Positions 1 to 12,098 of a stretch of DNA of 42,289 nt are shown one piece after another. Origin of the DNA: Clostridia bacterium UC5.1-1E11 (lineage in GTDB: Bacteria; Bacillota; Clostridia; Oscillospirales; Acutalibacteraceae); the NCBI GenBank assembly GCA_001305115.1, contig BCAA01000019.1, positions 1 through 42,289 of the forward strand. Reading direction: 5' to 3'. The notes beneath the pieces are model-generated. The model was given only the letters and a program-made list of their open reading frames with translations, did no database searches and was not told where the DNA came from. Position 1 is the stretch's first letter; each line of letters opens with the position of its first letter. The translations under genes were made by a program, and so were the position numbers.

Positions 1-3000
1 TTGGAGTGCCGACAGGTCTGCACGGTATTCCAACTTTTCAATCGCCTTCTGCAAGTTCTCATATGCCTCGTCCACTTCCGCCTTCAGCGGGTGCTCCCCG
101 GCATAGACATCCTTTGCCTCATTGAGTGCTTCCTCGAAGCCCTCCGTGCTGCTGGGCTTGAATGCATCCAGCTTCTCCGCCAACTGCTCTGCGATTTCGA
201 TCAGCGGCAGCAAAACTTCCTTGTCGCCTTCCTCGAATTCCAACAGGTGCATCGCTTCCAGCAGTTCGCTCCAGGCCTTGTTGACTTCCTCCTGGGTTGC
301 GGCCGGATCGTCATAGGCATCCTGTGCGTTGGTCCGGGCATTCACAAAGAGTTCCCGTACTTCCGGCACCAGCCGGTCGATGTCCTCCTGTGTGACGTTG
401 TTCGCCTCATCCAGGACAATCTTCAAGATGTCCTTATTCACCTTCGTAAAGGTAAAGCGCAGGCTTGCGCTCTCATTCGGCATCGTGTAGGTGTACGTAA
501 AGCCATTTGCCTCAAATGGAATGTCTTGCCCGTTGAGCTGTGCACTGGCAAACGCGCCATCGGTCGGGGTGAAGGTAAAGGTCAACTCTTCGCCCGGCAT
601 CACCTTCGCGCCGTAGATTGCATCCGTGGAGATCACCACGTCCGCGTTTCCTTCCACTTCCACCGCTGCATTGCCGCTCCACTGTACGGTCAGCAACTGT
701 GGCTCCTTCGGTTCACCCTTCTCTACATGTACAGTCATATCCTGGAGATCACACGAAATCTCTTCTCCGCTCCAGCATCCCATCGTCACATCTTGGATTG
801 ACAAGGTATAATCTCCCTCTGCCAAATCGCTGTCCGTCGTGAACTTCGCTGTGAACAGGCTGTCCAAATCGGGCGGCAATCCTTCGCCGGTCTCTCCCAA
901 ATACAAGAACTTTACCATATGTTCATCGTCCTTGATGTTGTATGCAAAGTATCCCGTTACGTTTTCATTTAACGTGACCCTCTCACAGTTCATCCCTTCC
1001 GGATAGATCAGGCTCATCTGGAACGACCCTATGGGCTCTTTCAGTTCTTCCAGTCCGCTTATGGTATTCTTCACCATAAAACTACTGTCTGTCTCCACCG
1101 TCTCCGGTCCATCCAGTCCCATCTGCACGGGCGCTTCCGCAATTGACATGGTGCTGATGTCTTCCAGAATCAGCTGGTCCATCGCAAGATTGTTGCGGCT
1201 GATGTTCATGTTCTGGTCGTAAATATTGCCATTATAATTGTAGGTAAAGGTAATGGTATGCTCTCCTTCTGTCAAGTGCATCCTCATGCGGGGTGAACGA
1301 TAGAATACATTGTCAAATGTAATCGAGAACGACATGGTGCCATAATCCTCACCGTCCAACAGGACCGAACGGATTGCCGCATAGTTTCCGCTGGTGGTAT
1401 CGCCACCATTGTTGTACAGGGCGCTCACCAGATAATCGCCTTCAACTGGGACATTGACCTTGAAGGTGATGTCCGTACCACCGTTGGGACGGTTATCCTG
1501 CACATAACCGGTCCCGGAATAGCCCTTGATGGAGTTTGCAAAGCAGTCGCTGTTGTAACTTGCATCCTCTGCCTCATACTTGAGGACCGTCCCCTCCGGA
1601 TTCCAAACGATAGGTTCGGAAAGTTCGGACGCAATCCCGTCTTCGTCCACTGCCACCAGGGAATAGCTTCCATAGACATCCTGTGGAATGGTATAGCTAT
1701 CCTGACCCGTTACATCAATATATTCCGTACCGGTCCAAAGCTTGTAGGTGTAGCGTGTATCCGGCGTCCAAGACAGCACGCCATCTTCGAGCTGCATTTC
1801 CGGCAGTTCTGGGCAGATGACCAAATTCTCTTGTTTGAGATTTACTTCATTGTATTCGCCGCTGTCCTCTACCACGATCTCAATGGTATAGTTGCCCGAA
1901 GCGTCCGCAGGGAATACATAGTCCGGACCCTTTTCCTCTCCGTTTACCTTCAGGGAAGCGACGGAATCACCCTGTCCGGAAACCTTGAGGGTCAAGGTCG
2001 CATCACGATACGTATAATTGCTCAATTCAAACGGTCCGACCATCCAATCCGGAACATACGGTGCAAAATGGATGCCGTCCAGATCATACGTCATACCAAA
2101 TAATACTCGGTAGTAACCGGCCAACTGACCTGCTACCGACCACAGCTGGCGGTGCGCATCATTGCCCGCGCCCGTTTCGTAGTTAATAACCTCTTCGTTG
2201 GAAAGGTTTCTTGCCGCCCCGTACATGATGGATTTCATAATCTCGCCCGCAAGCTCATGATTCCCACCGACCATTGCCGCTTCCATCAGGGCCGCTTCCC
2301 AACCGGGCCACACGCCGCGATTGTGGTAAATCGCACTGAAGTTTTTGCCGGTCTTCTGTGGATAAACGGTATCCGCACCATATTTGACAAGCGGATAATT
2401 TTCCATCAGTTTTTCGGCCATTTCCGGGGTTGCAATGTCAAAATAGACCGCATACCCGGCTGCAATGACATCCGTCTTTTCTGCGAGGACATTGCCCATA
2501 TATTCCGGATACTGCCAAGAGGAATAATATCCATGTTCCTCCATCCAGAAGGTATCGTTAATCGCCTGCTTGAGTGCTTCAAAATGCTTGGCCCATTTTT
2601 CTGTCTCGGCCGGGTCCTTTCCAAGGATTTCCGAGGCCTGCTCCATTACCTTAAACGCCACTGCATACTCAATATTGGTATTGCAGGACTTGGATTCCAT
2701 GATGTCGGAGAAATAGCCCTCGTCCATCCAGTCGGGATACGTTTTAGAACGATGGTCAAGACCGGAAGTCTCCCCCTTAAAGAGGCCAGTATTCGGGTCA
2801 TAGTTTACATGGAAGTCCTTTTCCAATGTATATTCGGTCACATCATAGACTTTTTCCAGGAATTCCGTATCCCCTGTGGCAAGGTAGGTCTCCCACGCAG
2901 CCATAGCTAGGATAATACGATCCGTAGAAGCTGGATACGAACCACCGGTACCGGTATCCTCCACCCACTCCTGCGGGTCGCCTTGGATCTTCTGTAGCAG

Positions 3001-6000
3001 GCTGTTGCCGGACTGCTCCGGGAACGCCCACGCCAAAGAATACTGAACAGACATCGCCGTATCACGCGTCCAGACCTTGTTCCAGTTCGCGCCAGTATTG
3101 AATACTTCGACCTTTTCCCCTGTGTGGACGCTGGTTTCTGTAAAGATGTCCTCCAGGGACTCCTGCAACGCCATATTGTACAACGCCTCGGAGATCGGCA
3201 TATTTTCTGCCGTAAACTGTGGCAGTCCGGAGATGTCCTCGGTCAGTTTCCAGGTATTATTTTCATAGGTGGAATGCAGTTCTTTCCCGCTGTCGGCGGT
3301 CATGGTATACGGACCATCGACAATCTTGTCGGGGTAAATATCGTAGTCAAAACGCGTGCTGTTCAGCGTGAAGTGTGCACTGTACCAGCTGTCCGGCGCT
3401 TCGTCCAGCTCCACCCGGTTTTGGGAGTCTTGATTTTCAAGCGCTAAAGAGAGCGTATCATCCAATAGACTGGTAACCTTGGTATATCCGCTCACATTGC
3501 GAAGAATCCACTTGCCGGAGTCGCCCTCTCCGCTTTCAGCCATACAGGCTGCAAAGCCGGAACCATCATTGACAATATAGTTGCCGGTCGCCCGGTTCTG
3601 GATGGTATAATAGCCATCCTCATCCGGAATAAAGTCCCAGCTATATGCATCGATATTGTCGCTGTCGATATTTCCAGCGTACTTGAGTACGCCACTTCCA
3701 TCATCTGTCAGATACTGGTTTTTCCAACGGTTGACCATGGAGACACCTTCATAGGACGGTATTTCTACCGGAACAGAAATGGTGAAATAATTGATGTTCC
3801 AACCCTCGTGTGTCACGTTGAAGCGGATGGTTTGACGCCCTGCCTCCAACGGAACCATAACTTTTACGTCGGTATACGTCTGCCAGCCCCCTGTAAATGG
3901 AATGGTGGCCGACACGCCATCCGGCGCTGCGGTGGTCACGATGGACACGCCGTTCGGAGAACCCTGTACCCCTCCGTCGGTATTTTGACTTGCTACGCGC
4001 AGTGTAAACTGGTAGGTGCCTTTTTCCATGACGAGAATGTCGTCATAATAGAAGTAGTCACCCGCATCTGTGTTGCCGACATTCTGGCCGCCCTCGCCGC
4101 AACTTTCCACTTTGACGCCCGCCTTGTCGCCCATGGCTGGGTCGCCGCCTTGGCCGTCAAAGTCCTCTGCTTCGATCTTTGTCACGCCGTCCGGTGTGAC
4201 GACTGCCTTTGCCTCGGCCTGAATATCAAAGTAATTGAAATTCCAACCCTCATGCGTCACATTAAATCGGATCGTCTGTAGGCCAGCTTCCAGAGGAACA
4301 TCCAGATAAATATCGGTATAGGTCTGCCATGCGCCCGTAAACGGGATTGTGCCGACTACGCCCTCGGGCGCCGCCGTTGTCAGGATCGTCACTCCATCCG
4401 GAGAGCCCTCCACACCGCCGTCGGTATTGTTGCTTGCAACCCGAAGGCGGAACTGGTAGGTGCCTGCTTCCTTAACATAGATATTGTGGTAGAGCATGTA
4501 GTCGCCCGCGTCCGTACTGCCGACATTCTGGCCGCCTTCGCCGCAACTTTCGACCTTGACGCCCGCCTTGTCGCCCATGGCCGGGTCGCCGCCCTGCTCG
4601 TCGAAATCCTCCGCTTCAATGCGGGTGACTGTATCGCGGCTGACCACTGCCTTGGCCACGGTTTCAATGTCGATCAGCTCTACGGAGAGTGTCACCGCCT
4701 TAGCTGGCATCACGAAGCTGTAGGACTTGTCTGGAATAATTTTTCTGACATCCAACTCCATTCCATCTGCACTAACAGCCTTGACTTCTTTCACTGTCTT
4801 GCCCTCCGGAATATTGGAGACGGAAACGGTCACCGTTTCGCCCAACACGGCCTGCGCCGGCGCGGTCAAAGTAGCTTCCTGGCCGTCCGCCACCTGGATC
4901 GCATAGGTTTCGCTCGGCCGTTCGGCGTCCATCTTCCACAGCTCCACGTTGTCGATCTGCATGGAGGTGTTCCCAGGAGCCTTACAATAAAACGCGATAT
5001 TAACTTGGCCGTCCGTTACTTCAACCTCCGTGGAGAATTTCTGATAAATGCTGTTGAATGGGATATTGACCAGCGTCTCCTGCTCGCCGTTATAGCCTGT
5101 CAACTCCATTCGGCTGATGTCAGCCGCTGCATTGGACATCTTGACCGTCGCATTCACACGGTAGACCCCATCCGGCAATCCTGTAACCGTCTGGCTGAGC
5201 CGGCCCTCATAGGCGCCCGAGTTGTAGAAATAGAACTTGTAGTTGCCGCCGAACGCGTCGTTGTTATCCACGCCATGGCCCGCCGTCCCGGAGATATTCT
5301 CCACCGTCCAGCTGTCCAGGCTTCCGTTTTCAAAGCCGCCGTTCGGGACAGGCATCTGAGTCATAACCATGGGCTCGCGGCTCACCGTCGCGCGGTCGAG
5401 ATTGATGTTCGCCGTATCGCCTTCCTGCACAAGGACGGTAAGGGTATTTTCCCCTGCGTTGAGGTGAACGGTCACCGGAACCTCATCCCAGAGGGTGAAA
5501 TCCTTCATACTTGCGAAAAACACCTGCTGCGCGTCCTCTTCGTTTCCGTTTGCATAGACGCTCATCGTCTGTGTCGCGCCAGAACCGTTGGCATACCGCA
5601 GGAATACCGTATAGTCGCCCTCCTCCGGTACTTTGATGTTGGAAAAGCGCACGCCGTCTCCTGCATCGTGCAGCCATGCCACATAACCAGAACCTGTGTA
5701 GCCGCCGAATACGGTTTCGCTCTGCGCGTTCCCCAGGATCTCCGCGTCTTCCGCTTCGAATTCATACGTGGGGATCGACGTGCCGTGCAGCGTTATGGCG
5801 GATGCCTTAGCTGTATCGGGCACCTTCACATAACAGATCTCGCTGGAAGCATCAGCATAATAGCCGGACTCCGCCGCCTGGAGCGCTTCCAGGGAGTCAT
5901 AAGCGACAAGCGGCTGACCGTCCTGCTGGACGGAGACGTCTTCATACGCCGCCTTGTGGAACTGCATCAGGTAACTGCGCGGGGCAATATCTGTGTAGCT

Positions 6001-9000
6001 CCCGGTGCGTTCGCCGATTTGGAAGAAAATCGACGTGCCGTCTCCGTCCACCTTGACGTTGCAGGTATACGGAGTCGTCGTGTATACCCCATTCTTATAG
6101 GCGTCTGTTTCACCGTCATCCTCATAGAGGACAAAGTCAAAACTGCCGTCCTCCAACGTGGGGAACACGTCCAGCGTCAGGACGTCCACCGGCTTTTCGC
6201 CGACATATTCCATCTCCGGCTGCATCGGGATAATCGAGCCCGCCTTGACAAAGACCGGGAGCAGCGTAACCGGCGCAGAATAGCGCAACGTCCCCCCACC
6301 GCCATAAACGGTCTTGCCATTGCTGTAATCGTACCAATCGCCTTCCGGCAGATAAACCTCTTTGATGGTGGAATCTTCCACCACCGGGGCCACCAGGAAA
6401 CTGGGGCCATTCATAAACTGGGTATCTATGCTGTAAGTATTCGGGTCATCCTGGAATTCCATAGCCATAGGACGCACGAGCGGCACGCCCGTTCCGCCTT
6501 CTCCAAGGCCCTTTTCAATCCCGATTCCAATGATATTGTCCGCTGTAAGCGAATACATATAGGGGATTAAGCGGTAACGCAGGTTGATGTACTCGCGCGC
6601 TACATCCTCGCCGCCGTTCTCCCAGGGCTCTTTTGCGGGAAGCCCCACAGAATAATGGAAGCGGTGGATGGGGGTAAATGTGGCCAGCTGAATCCAGCGC
6701 TTGAACTGGTCGCTGGAAGGCGTGCCATTGAATCCGCCGATGTCGAAACCCCAATAATTGAAACCGGACAAGGACAAGCTGGTGCCCAGGCGGATCTGCT
6801 GGTACATATCCTCCCAACCGCAGCCGATGTCTCCGGTCCATGGAGAAACATAGCGGTGGCTCCCAGTGAAACCGGAGCGGGTTAACAGGAACGGGCGCTT
6901 CCCGTCTTCGGTCACCTTATTGTACATGGCTTCGTTGTGCTGGATGGCATAGACATTGTGAAGTTCCTCAATATCGCCCCACGCTTTGCCTTCCTCGTTC
7001 CAGCCCACCCAATCCGGGCGCATACGCGCCGGTTCATTCATGTCGAGCCAGAAACCTTCCACACCCTGCCCCAAGATCATGTTGTGCTGTTCGCCCCACC
7101 ATTCCTGAGCTGCCGGGTTAAAGAAGTCCGTCAAGCCGGAGGAAGCGCCCCAAGGCCAAATGACATTCTTCTGGTCGCCTGTGCGGCTATGCATAAAGTA
7201 GCCATTTTCCACACCGTATGGGTAATCCTCCGGCTGGGCATCCGTAACGTTCGGGTCGTCTATCACACCCATACGTACATTGAGATCATGGAGTTTTCCA
7301 ATCATCCCCTCGGGATCGGGGAAATTGGTGGTATTCCATTGCGTCGGGCTACACTTGTATTGATACCAATCAATATCCGCCATCATCATATCCAACGGGA
7401 TTTCTTTATCGCGATAGGCCTGCGCCACGCGCTCGATGTCCGCCTGCGTATACCCGTAATGGCACTGGATGTTTCCATAACCCCATTCGGGCGCGAAGTA
7501 TGATTTCCCGATGATGTCCGTGAAGGTCTTTGCAATCTGCTTCATGGACGGACCGTACATGAAATAGTACAACAGCTCCCCGCCGGGGGCCGGATTCAGC
7601 GCACCGAAGGAATAGGCGTCCGGGTCGGTCTTGCCGAAATCGAACACGGTGCGGCTCGTGTTGTCAAAATAAACCGAATAGCCCTTGGAGCTGATGAAGT
7701 GGGGATCGGACATATACCAACGGCCTTCCCCCGTCTCCTGGACATAGGAATCGCCCTCGTGGCCGGGGCCGTCATTGCTCCACATAATCAAACGCTGGCC
7801 GGTCTTTTCAAAGGCCTCGGTTTTTCGCCCAATCCCCAGAACCGCTCGTCGGCCTGCTTTTTATTCTGTACCAAAATCTCTCCGTCCGTGCTCCAGCCCA
7901 TGCTCTGTTCGCCGCCCTCGCAGAGCAGCTGGCCGTTCTTATCCCAATATGTGAGGCGGAACGGGCTCTTATCGATCTGCACGTCCACCGTGCCGGTGGA
8001 AACCATATAATGGTCGCCCCGGTCTTCCGCTGTTAGGGTTTCCGGAGCCACCGCCTCGTTCTGGACGGCAAAGGAATCATATTTGCGGTCAAAACGCTTG
8101 CTGGGTTCGCACCAAATCTTTAGCGCGCTGGGGGAAACGGACTTGATGCTGACCGCCGCGTTGTCGCATTCGAAGATCAGCTCGCTGTCGCTGGCGTTTT
8201 TCACCGAGACAACGTCGCCAATATACGTCCATTGGGCCTTTTTCAGCGTGATGTAGTCGACATTCATCCCACCGCTATCATCGCTGTTTTTGACCAAGTC
8301 AATGGTGTTTATTCCCTCCTTCAGCTCCACGGTGACCGTACGGTCTTCCCACTCTTCCCACTGCCGAGGTCGCTAAAGCGAACCTTCTGTGCGTTGCCGT
8401 TGACGGAGCAGGTCAGTTTCTGCGCATAGGCATCGTTCTTTCCGTTCGCATACCGCACCACCATGGTGTAGGTGCCTGCCTGCGGGGTTTCCACATGGAA
8501 GCGGATACCCGCGCCGTTTTGTTCAAAACCAGCCGCAAAGCCCGTACCGGAATATCCTTGATGATCCGCCATCACCTTATTCCCATTGAGGGCTTCCGCC
8601 TCTTCCGCCTCGTACATATACGCTAGACTAATACAATCCAGCTTTACACCCGAACCCGTATCCCCGCTGTCGAGCGAAAAAGCAATGGTATTCTCACCTG
8701 CCTGTAGCGGCACATTTTCTGTCTGCGCCCCCCAGGTGTCCCAATTGATCATCTTTGACAACGTAGTTGTTCGAACCTTTTCACCGTTCACATACAGGCT
8801 TATAGTCTTATTTTCTCCAGAGCCATTGGAATAGCGCAGACGAACCGCGTAGTCTCCTGCATCTGGAACATCCACGGTAAACGTCACTTTGGAGCCAGTC
8901 CCCAAGCCATCGACAAAGCCGTCTCCTGAGAAGTCGTCCAGATTTTTGGCCGTAACCGCGTTGATAAGGGAGGCCTCTTCCGCCTCGTAAACCTCTTGGT

Positions 9001-9142
9001 CAATCGGCGCTGCCTGGACGGTTTTGGAGGTTCCCGCTTCTGTTGCCAGCGCCTGCGCGTTTCCCGTCAACAAGTACGACGGTGAAAAGAGCATGGACGC
9101 CGCCAGTAATATGGACAACCATTTCTTCTTCATTGCTTTCAC
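1..9142 (-). CDS. Giant secreted multidomain glycosidase (GH31 plus six-hairpin glycosidase), 3' end outside window, two frame breaks
   Basis: Over 3,040 codons are visible and the frame is still open at base 1. GTG start at 9142 with AAGGAGG seven bases upstream, then a Lys-rich signal peptide ending near NAQA. Domains in order, by position: two CBM6/35-like modules (8990-8240); GH31 (about 8230-5830) with WLDMNEP, nucleophile Asp codon 7042-7044, and candidate acid/base Asp in WTGDIG, codon 6829-6831; CBM35-like (5790-5400); galactose-binding-like (5370-4930); beta domain (4930-4680); two CBM6 repeats (4677-3790); ricin-like trefoil (3760-3370); six-hairpin glycosidase-like domain with WTRD near 3061 (3300-2090); Fn3-like, CBM6-like, cohesin-like and FIVAR segments. 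The frame changes near 8366 and near 7821-7825. One added base at each place restores SDLGS-WEEWED and GEKTEAF, so the product is given as one protein. It probably breaks down host or dietary glycans at the cell surface; the substrate is not readable from sequence. Confidence 0.85.
3790..4677 (-). repeat. Tandem 444-bp duplication encoding two CBM6-like modules
   Basis: The block containing AACCCT at 3801 recurs at 4245, and ATTCTGGCCGCC at 4081 recurs at 4525. Both pairs are exactly 444 bases (148 codons) apart. The two encoded modules share IEAEDFD, GDKAGVKVESCGEGG, TDAGDY and RFNVTHEGWN and differ at scattered, often third, codon positions. This points to a fairly recent in-frame duplication inside the glycosidase gene. 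The near identity could also cause assembly collapse or copy-number change. Confidence 0.85.
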
Positions 9143-9665
9143 TTTTGATCCTCCTTATCTCCGAATCCACACTGCTTACAGCCCCCTTTAGGGCTTCCTT
9201 TTCTGCATGGGTATCCCTCTTTTCTGTCAATTCATTTTGCAATGAATTTATTCTTCAAATTAATAGCTCTACAACAATAGAACCAAAAATACTTCTTTAT
9301 GTCAATAGAAAATATTGCGTTTCTCTTGCATTTTTTGCCTCTGTAAGAATATTTTTTGTATTTCAATTTTTTATATCAAAAAATATGTCTCTATGCCTAA
9401 CAATCTATTTGAATTCGATTTCTTTTTTGAACAAACTAGCAATTCTCCTTCTTTTTCATTCCAGCCTCGGAGCTGAAACCTGACTCCCCATATTTTCATT
9501 CTTTGGCTGGGCCGTGAACCCTGGCTCCTATTTCCAGCAGTTAAAAGAACTGGTTGAATTTATATTCTTGATAAGGGGAAACAAAGCCATTTGAAAAGGT
9601 AACAGATTTTTGCGATTCCCCTGCTTTTTGTCATCTTTTCTGCACAGGGCTTCAGCCTCAGCAAA

Positions 9666-9703
9666 CAGCAACGGCAGGGGTGAATTCGCCCCTGCCGTTG
9701 CTG
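9666..9703. terminator. Perfect 15-bp hairpin, probable terminator
   Basis: Arms 9666-9680 and 9689-9703 are fully complementary (CAGCAACGGCAGGGG) around an 8-base loop. There is no long T-run directly after it on either strand, so it may be a factor-independent terminator of modest strength or a structured RNA. Confidence 0.55.
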
Positions 9704-9750
9704 TGAAATATTTTATTAAGAAGGAATGTATGAATTCGAATAATCCGCCC

Positions 9751-9823
9751 TTCCCAATAAGGGAAAGCTTTCGTCCGGCTCCGGGAGGTAAAACACGGAG
9801 CCGGCTTCAGCTATTTGGGAAGG
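9751..9823. other. Two-tier stem-loop, function unknown
   Basis: An inner perfect 9-bp stem (CCGGCTCCG at 9775-9783 with 9796-9804) sits inside an outer imperfect pairing between TTCCCAATA near 9751 and TATTTGGGAA near 9812. No adjacent gene needs a terminator here. It could be a small structured RNA or a relic. Confidence 0.35.
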
Positions 9824-10232
9824 AATATGAAGAAAAGAACTTATAAGCTATTTATTTGCTCGCCGTCTTATGTATCATTCATGAACATATTTCTATCGGC
9901 GACTTATGAGCCTTTCGAATCAATTTATTTATCCGATTAACTTCGTTAAATATTAAAACAAATCTGTTGAATTTTGTCAATATCTTTATCGAAAATGATA
10001 TAATAATCCAAATTTTTTCCGCTATTATGCAAATATTTTTCTTATATTATTGTATTTAGCTAGAAAAATCTATACTTTTTATACAATTCCCCTGGAAAAT
10101 CAAAGCGGTTGTTCCCTTTTTACTTAGGAATCCATCGAAAAAGAGAGGCCCTCCTTTTGGGGAACGCTAATAAGGAAGTAGTAGAGATACCCCCAACTTA
10201 ATAGCCGACAAACAGGGTTGCTAATGCTTTAG

Positions 10233-10280
10233 AAAAAGCCGGTACTGAATCAGATAAGACTGGGTCAGTACCGGCTTTTT
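10233..10280. terminator. Strong rho-independent terminator, bidirectional in form
   Basis: Arms AAAAAGCCGGTACTGA (10233-10248) and its complement (10265-10280) form a 16-bp stem with T-runs on either strand. It lies just upstream of the DUF262 promoter and would insulate that gene from upstream transcription. Confidence 0.8.
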
Positions 10281-10291
10281 TATGTTAGCAA

Positions 10292-10320
10292 TTGTCGATA
10301 AATCATTATCGTGGTATAAT
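10292..10320 (+). promoter_or_regulatory. Sigma-A type promoter of the DUF262 gene
   Basis: TTGTCG (10292-10297), a 17-base spacer, then a consensus TATAAT (10315-10320). The gene starts about 60 bases downstream. Confidence 0.65.
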
Positions 10321-10379
10321 TTTGTTAAATTATAGATGGGATGTTTTTGGGGAATATTTGAAATAGGAGGCAGATGAAA

Positions 10380-12098
10380 ATGGCCTTTGATGCTCAACAG
10401 AAAAAAGTTAATGATGTTCTTTCTGGAGATGTCAAGTATGTAATTCCAAGGTATCAGCGAAAATATGTATGGCAAGAGAAGCAGTGGCGGGAACTCTTTG
10501 ATGATATAAAATATTGTCTTGATGTTTCCAATGAGTACAAAGAAAAAGGTCAAGAAATTGAATGGACTCATTTTTTGGGAAGTTTTGTTTTTGAGCGTAG
10601 TGGGAAAGATCTAATCGTGATTGACGGCCAACAGCGTTTAACAACCATTACCCTTATGTTATGTGCTATATGTACACTTTTCAATGAAATAGGAGAAGAA
10701 GCTCGTTTTCGCGGTGTAACAAAGTATATTATTGGCACAGATGATATGGGAGCAGATTATGTACGAGTTGATAATCAAGACCTGAATAATTTCCAATTTA
10801 TTGTTGCGGAATCAACAGAATATAACAGCTTACAATCTAAATCCAATTTGTTTTCCGGAGCATATTTGGAAAATTCACCACAAGACAATGTTAATGTAAA
10901 GCAATGCTTTTTCTTTTTCTATAATCAGTTTCAAGAGTTGATTCATAACAGTAAAGATGCTGCTGCTGAACTTGGAAACATTAAAGATAAAATTATGGGA
11001 TTAGATGTAATAGACATCCGTGCTTCAAATCAGCAAGAAAGTTACAATATTTTCGAAATTCTAAATGCGCGTGGCGTTGATTTGAAGCAGCATGAGCTGA
11101 TAAAAAATTACATTTTTAAGTATATTCATCCTCGCGCCAATATTGATACAGCCAAAATGAAATGGGATTCTACGGAGGCTAAACTGTATATAAATAGGCG
11201 ATCAACATTAGATAGCTTTTTCACACATTATGTCTCACACCGATTTGAAAAGCCTAACAAGGATAATACAGAATTCCGAATTGTGAAGCAGTTCTGCGAT
11301 CGCCAACATATGGGGGATTTTTTGGATGACCTGTATGAAAAGGCCTCCTTTTATCGGATGTTTTATTTTCCAGACGAATGCGACAATCCAATTATTAAAG
11401 AATCATTGCAATTCTTTTTGAGTAATAATCATCGACAATTCCGCCCATTATTCCTTTCGGTAATTTCCGCATACAAACGTCATAAAATCACAGAAAGCGA
11501 AGCGGAAAAGTTTTTTGTTTTTATCCGAAATTTCTATCTTGGATACGGTGTTGTGTGTAATGGTAAATCAAATACCATAGAAGATATGGTATACCAATAT
11601 GCTCGTAAAATTGAAAATGAGGATGCTACCACTGCTTTAAACGAATTAAAATTAAAACTATACCAATATTACCCAGATTACAATACATTTGAAGCAAATT
11701 TTATACTTTTGGGATGGTCACACCGGGTAAAAAGTTATAAGACTCCAAGTCGGAAAAAAGAGGTTCAATACATCCTTTCTGGAATTGAAGAATACTATTT
11801 ATCCTCCAATCAGGAACTAACTGTCCACAAATTCTCTATCGAACACATAGCCAATGATGACGGAACAGATACTCATTGTCTGATTGGAAATTTGCTTATG
11901 CTTGCAGAACCAATAAATGGCGGTGCTGCTGATAAAACTTATACCGAAAAGATTCCTTATTATAAGAGATCAAATTTTGTTTCAACAAAAAAATTTGTAG
12001 AACGTTACGGAGAATTAGCAGATTGGCCTGAGAGTAATATAACCAATCGCGGAAAACATATGGCAAAACTTGCATATGATACAATTTGGAAATTTTAA
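10380..12098 (+). CDS. DUF262/DUF1524 protein, GmrSD-like candidate anti-phage nuclease
   Basis: 572 residues. The N-terminal DUF262 (ParB/Srx-type) domain has IPRYQR at residues 22-27 and the hallmark IDGQQR at 81-86, which in the family binds or hydrolyses nucleotide. The C-terminal DUF1524 HNH-type nuclease region has EH near residues 488-489 followed by IGNLLML. Proteins of this make-up include the type IV restriction enzyme GmrSD, which cuts DNA carrying glucosylated hydroxymethylcytosine. AGGAGG at 10365-10370 sits too close to the ATG at 10374, so the ATG at 10380 (nine bases away) is preferred. The gene is markedly AT-rich beside the GC-rich glycosidase and stands alone with its own promoter, so it looks horizontally acquired. 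The defence role is inferred from family. Confidence 0.8.
   Translation: MAFDAQQKKVNDVLSGDVKYVIPRYQRKYVWQEKQWRELFDDIKYCLDVSNEYKEKGQEIEWTHFLGSFVFERSGKDLIVIDGQQRLTTITLMLCAICTLFNEIGEEARFRGVTKYIIGTDDMGADYVRVDNQDLNNFQFIVAESTEYNSLQSKSNLFSGAYLENSPQDNVNVKQCFFFFYNQFQELIHNSKDAAAELGNIKDKIMGLDVIDIRASNQQESYNIFEILNARGVDLKQHELIKNYIFKYIHPRANIDTAKMKWDSTEAKLYINRRSTLDSFFTHYVSHRFEKPNKDNTEFRIVKQFCDRQHMGDFLDDLYEKASFYRMFYFPDECDNPIIKESLQFFLSNNHRQFRPLFLSVISAYKRHKITESEAEKFFVFIRNFYLGYGVVCNGKSNTIEDMVYQYARKIENEDATTALNELKLKLYQYYPDYNTFEANFILLGWSHRVKSYKTPSRKKEVQYILSGIEEYYLSSNQELTVHKFSIEHIANDDGTDTHCLIGNLLMLAEPINGGAADKTYTEKIPYYKRSNFVSTKKFVERYGELADWPESNITNRGKHMAKLAYDTIWKF

Larger units (their letters stand above)
9143..10291. 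other. Non-coding spacer between the glycosidase and the DUF262 gene
   Basis: About 1.15 kb, AT-rich in its middle (9240-9470 and 9880-10090), with no ORF that has both a ribosome site and a recognisable product. It holds a small ATTCATT/AATGAAT inverted repeat near 9230-9246, just upstream of the glycosidase start (a possible operator), and the three hairpins listed separately. Confidence 0.6.

Noticed and set aside
2152..2910. A 252-codon plus-strand open frame
   Set aside because: Antisense to the six-hairpin domain of the glycosidase; no family features.
4486..6570. A 694-codon open frame on the plus strand
   Set aside because: It is the exact antisense of the conserved glycosidase domains, has no ribosome site and encodes a His/Arg-rich sequence typical of a shadow frame in GC-rich DNA.
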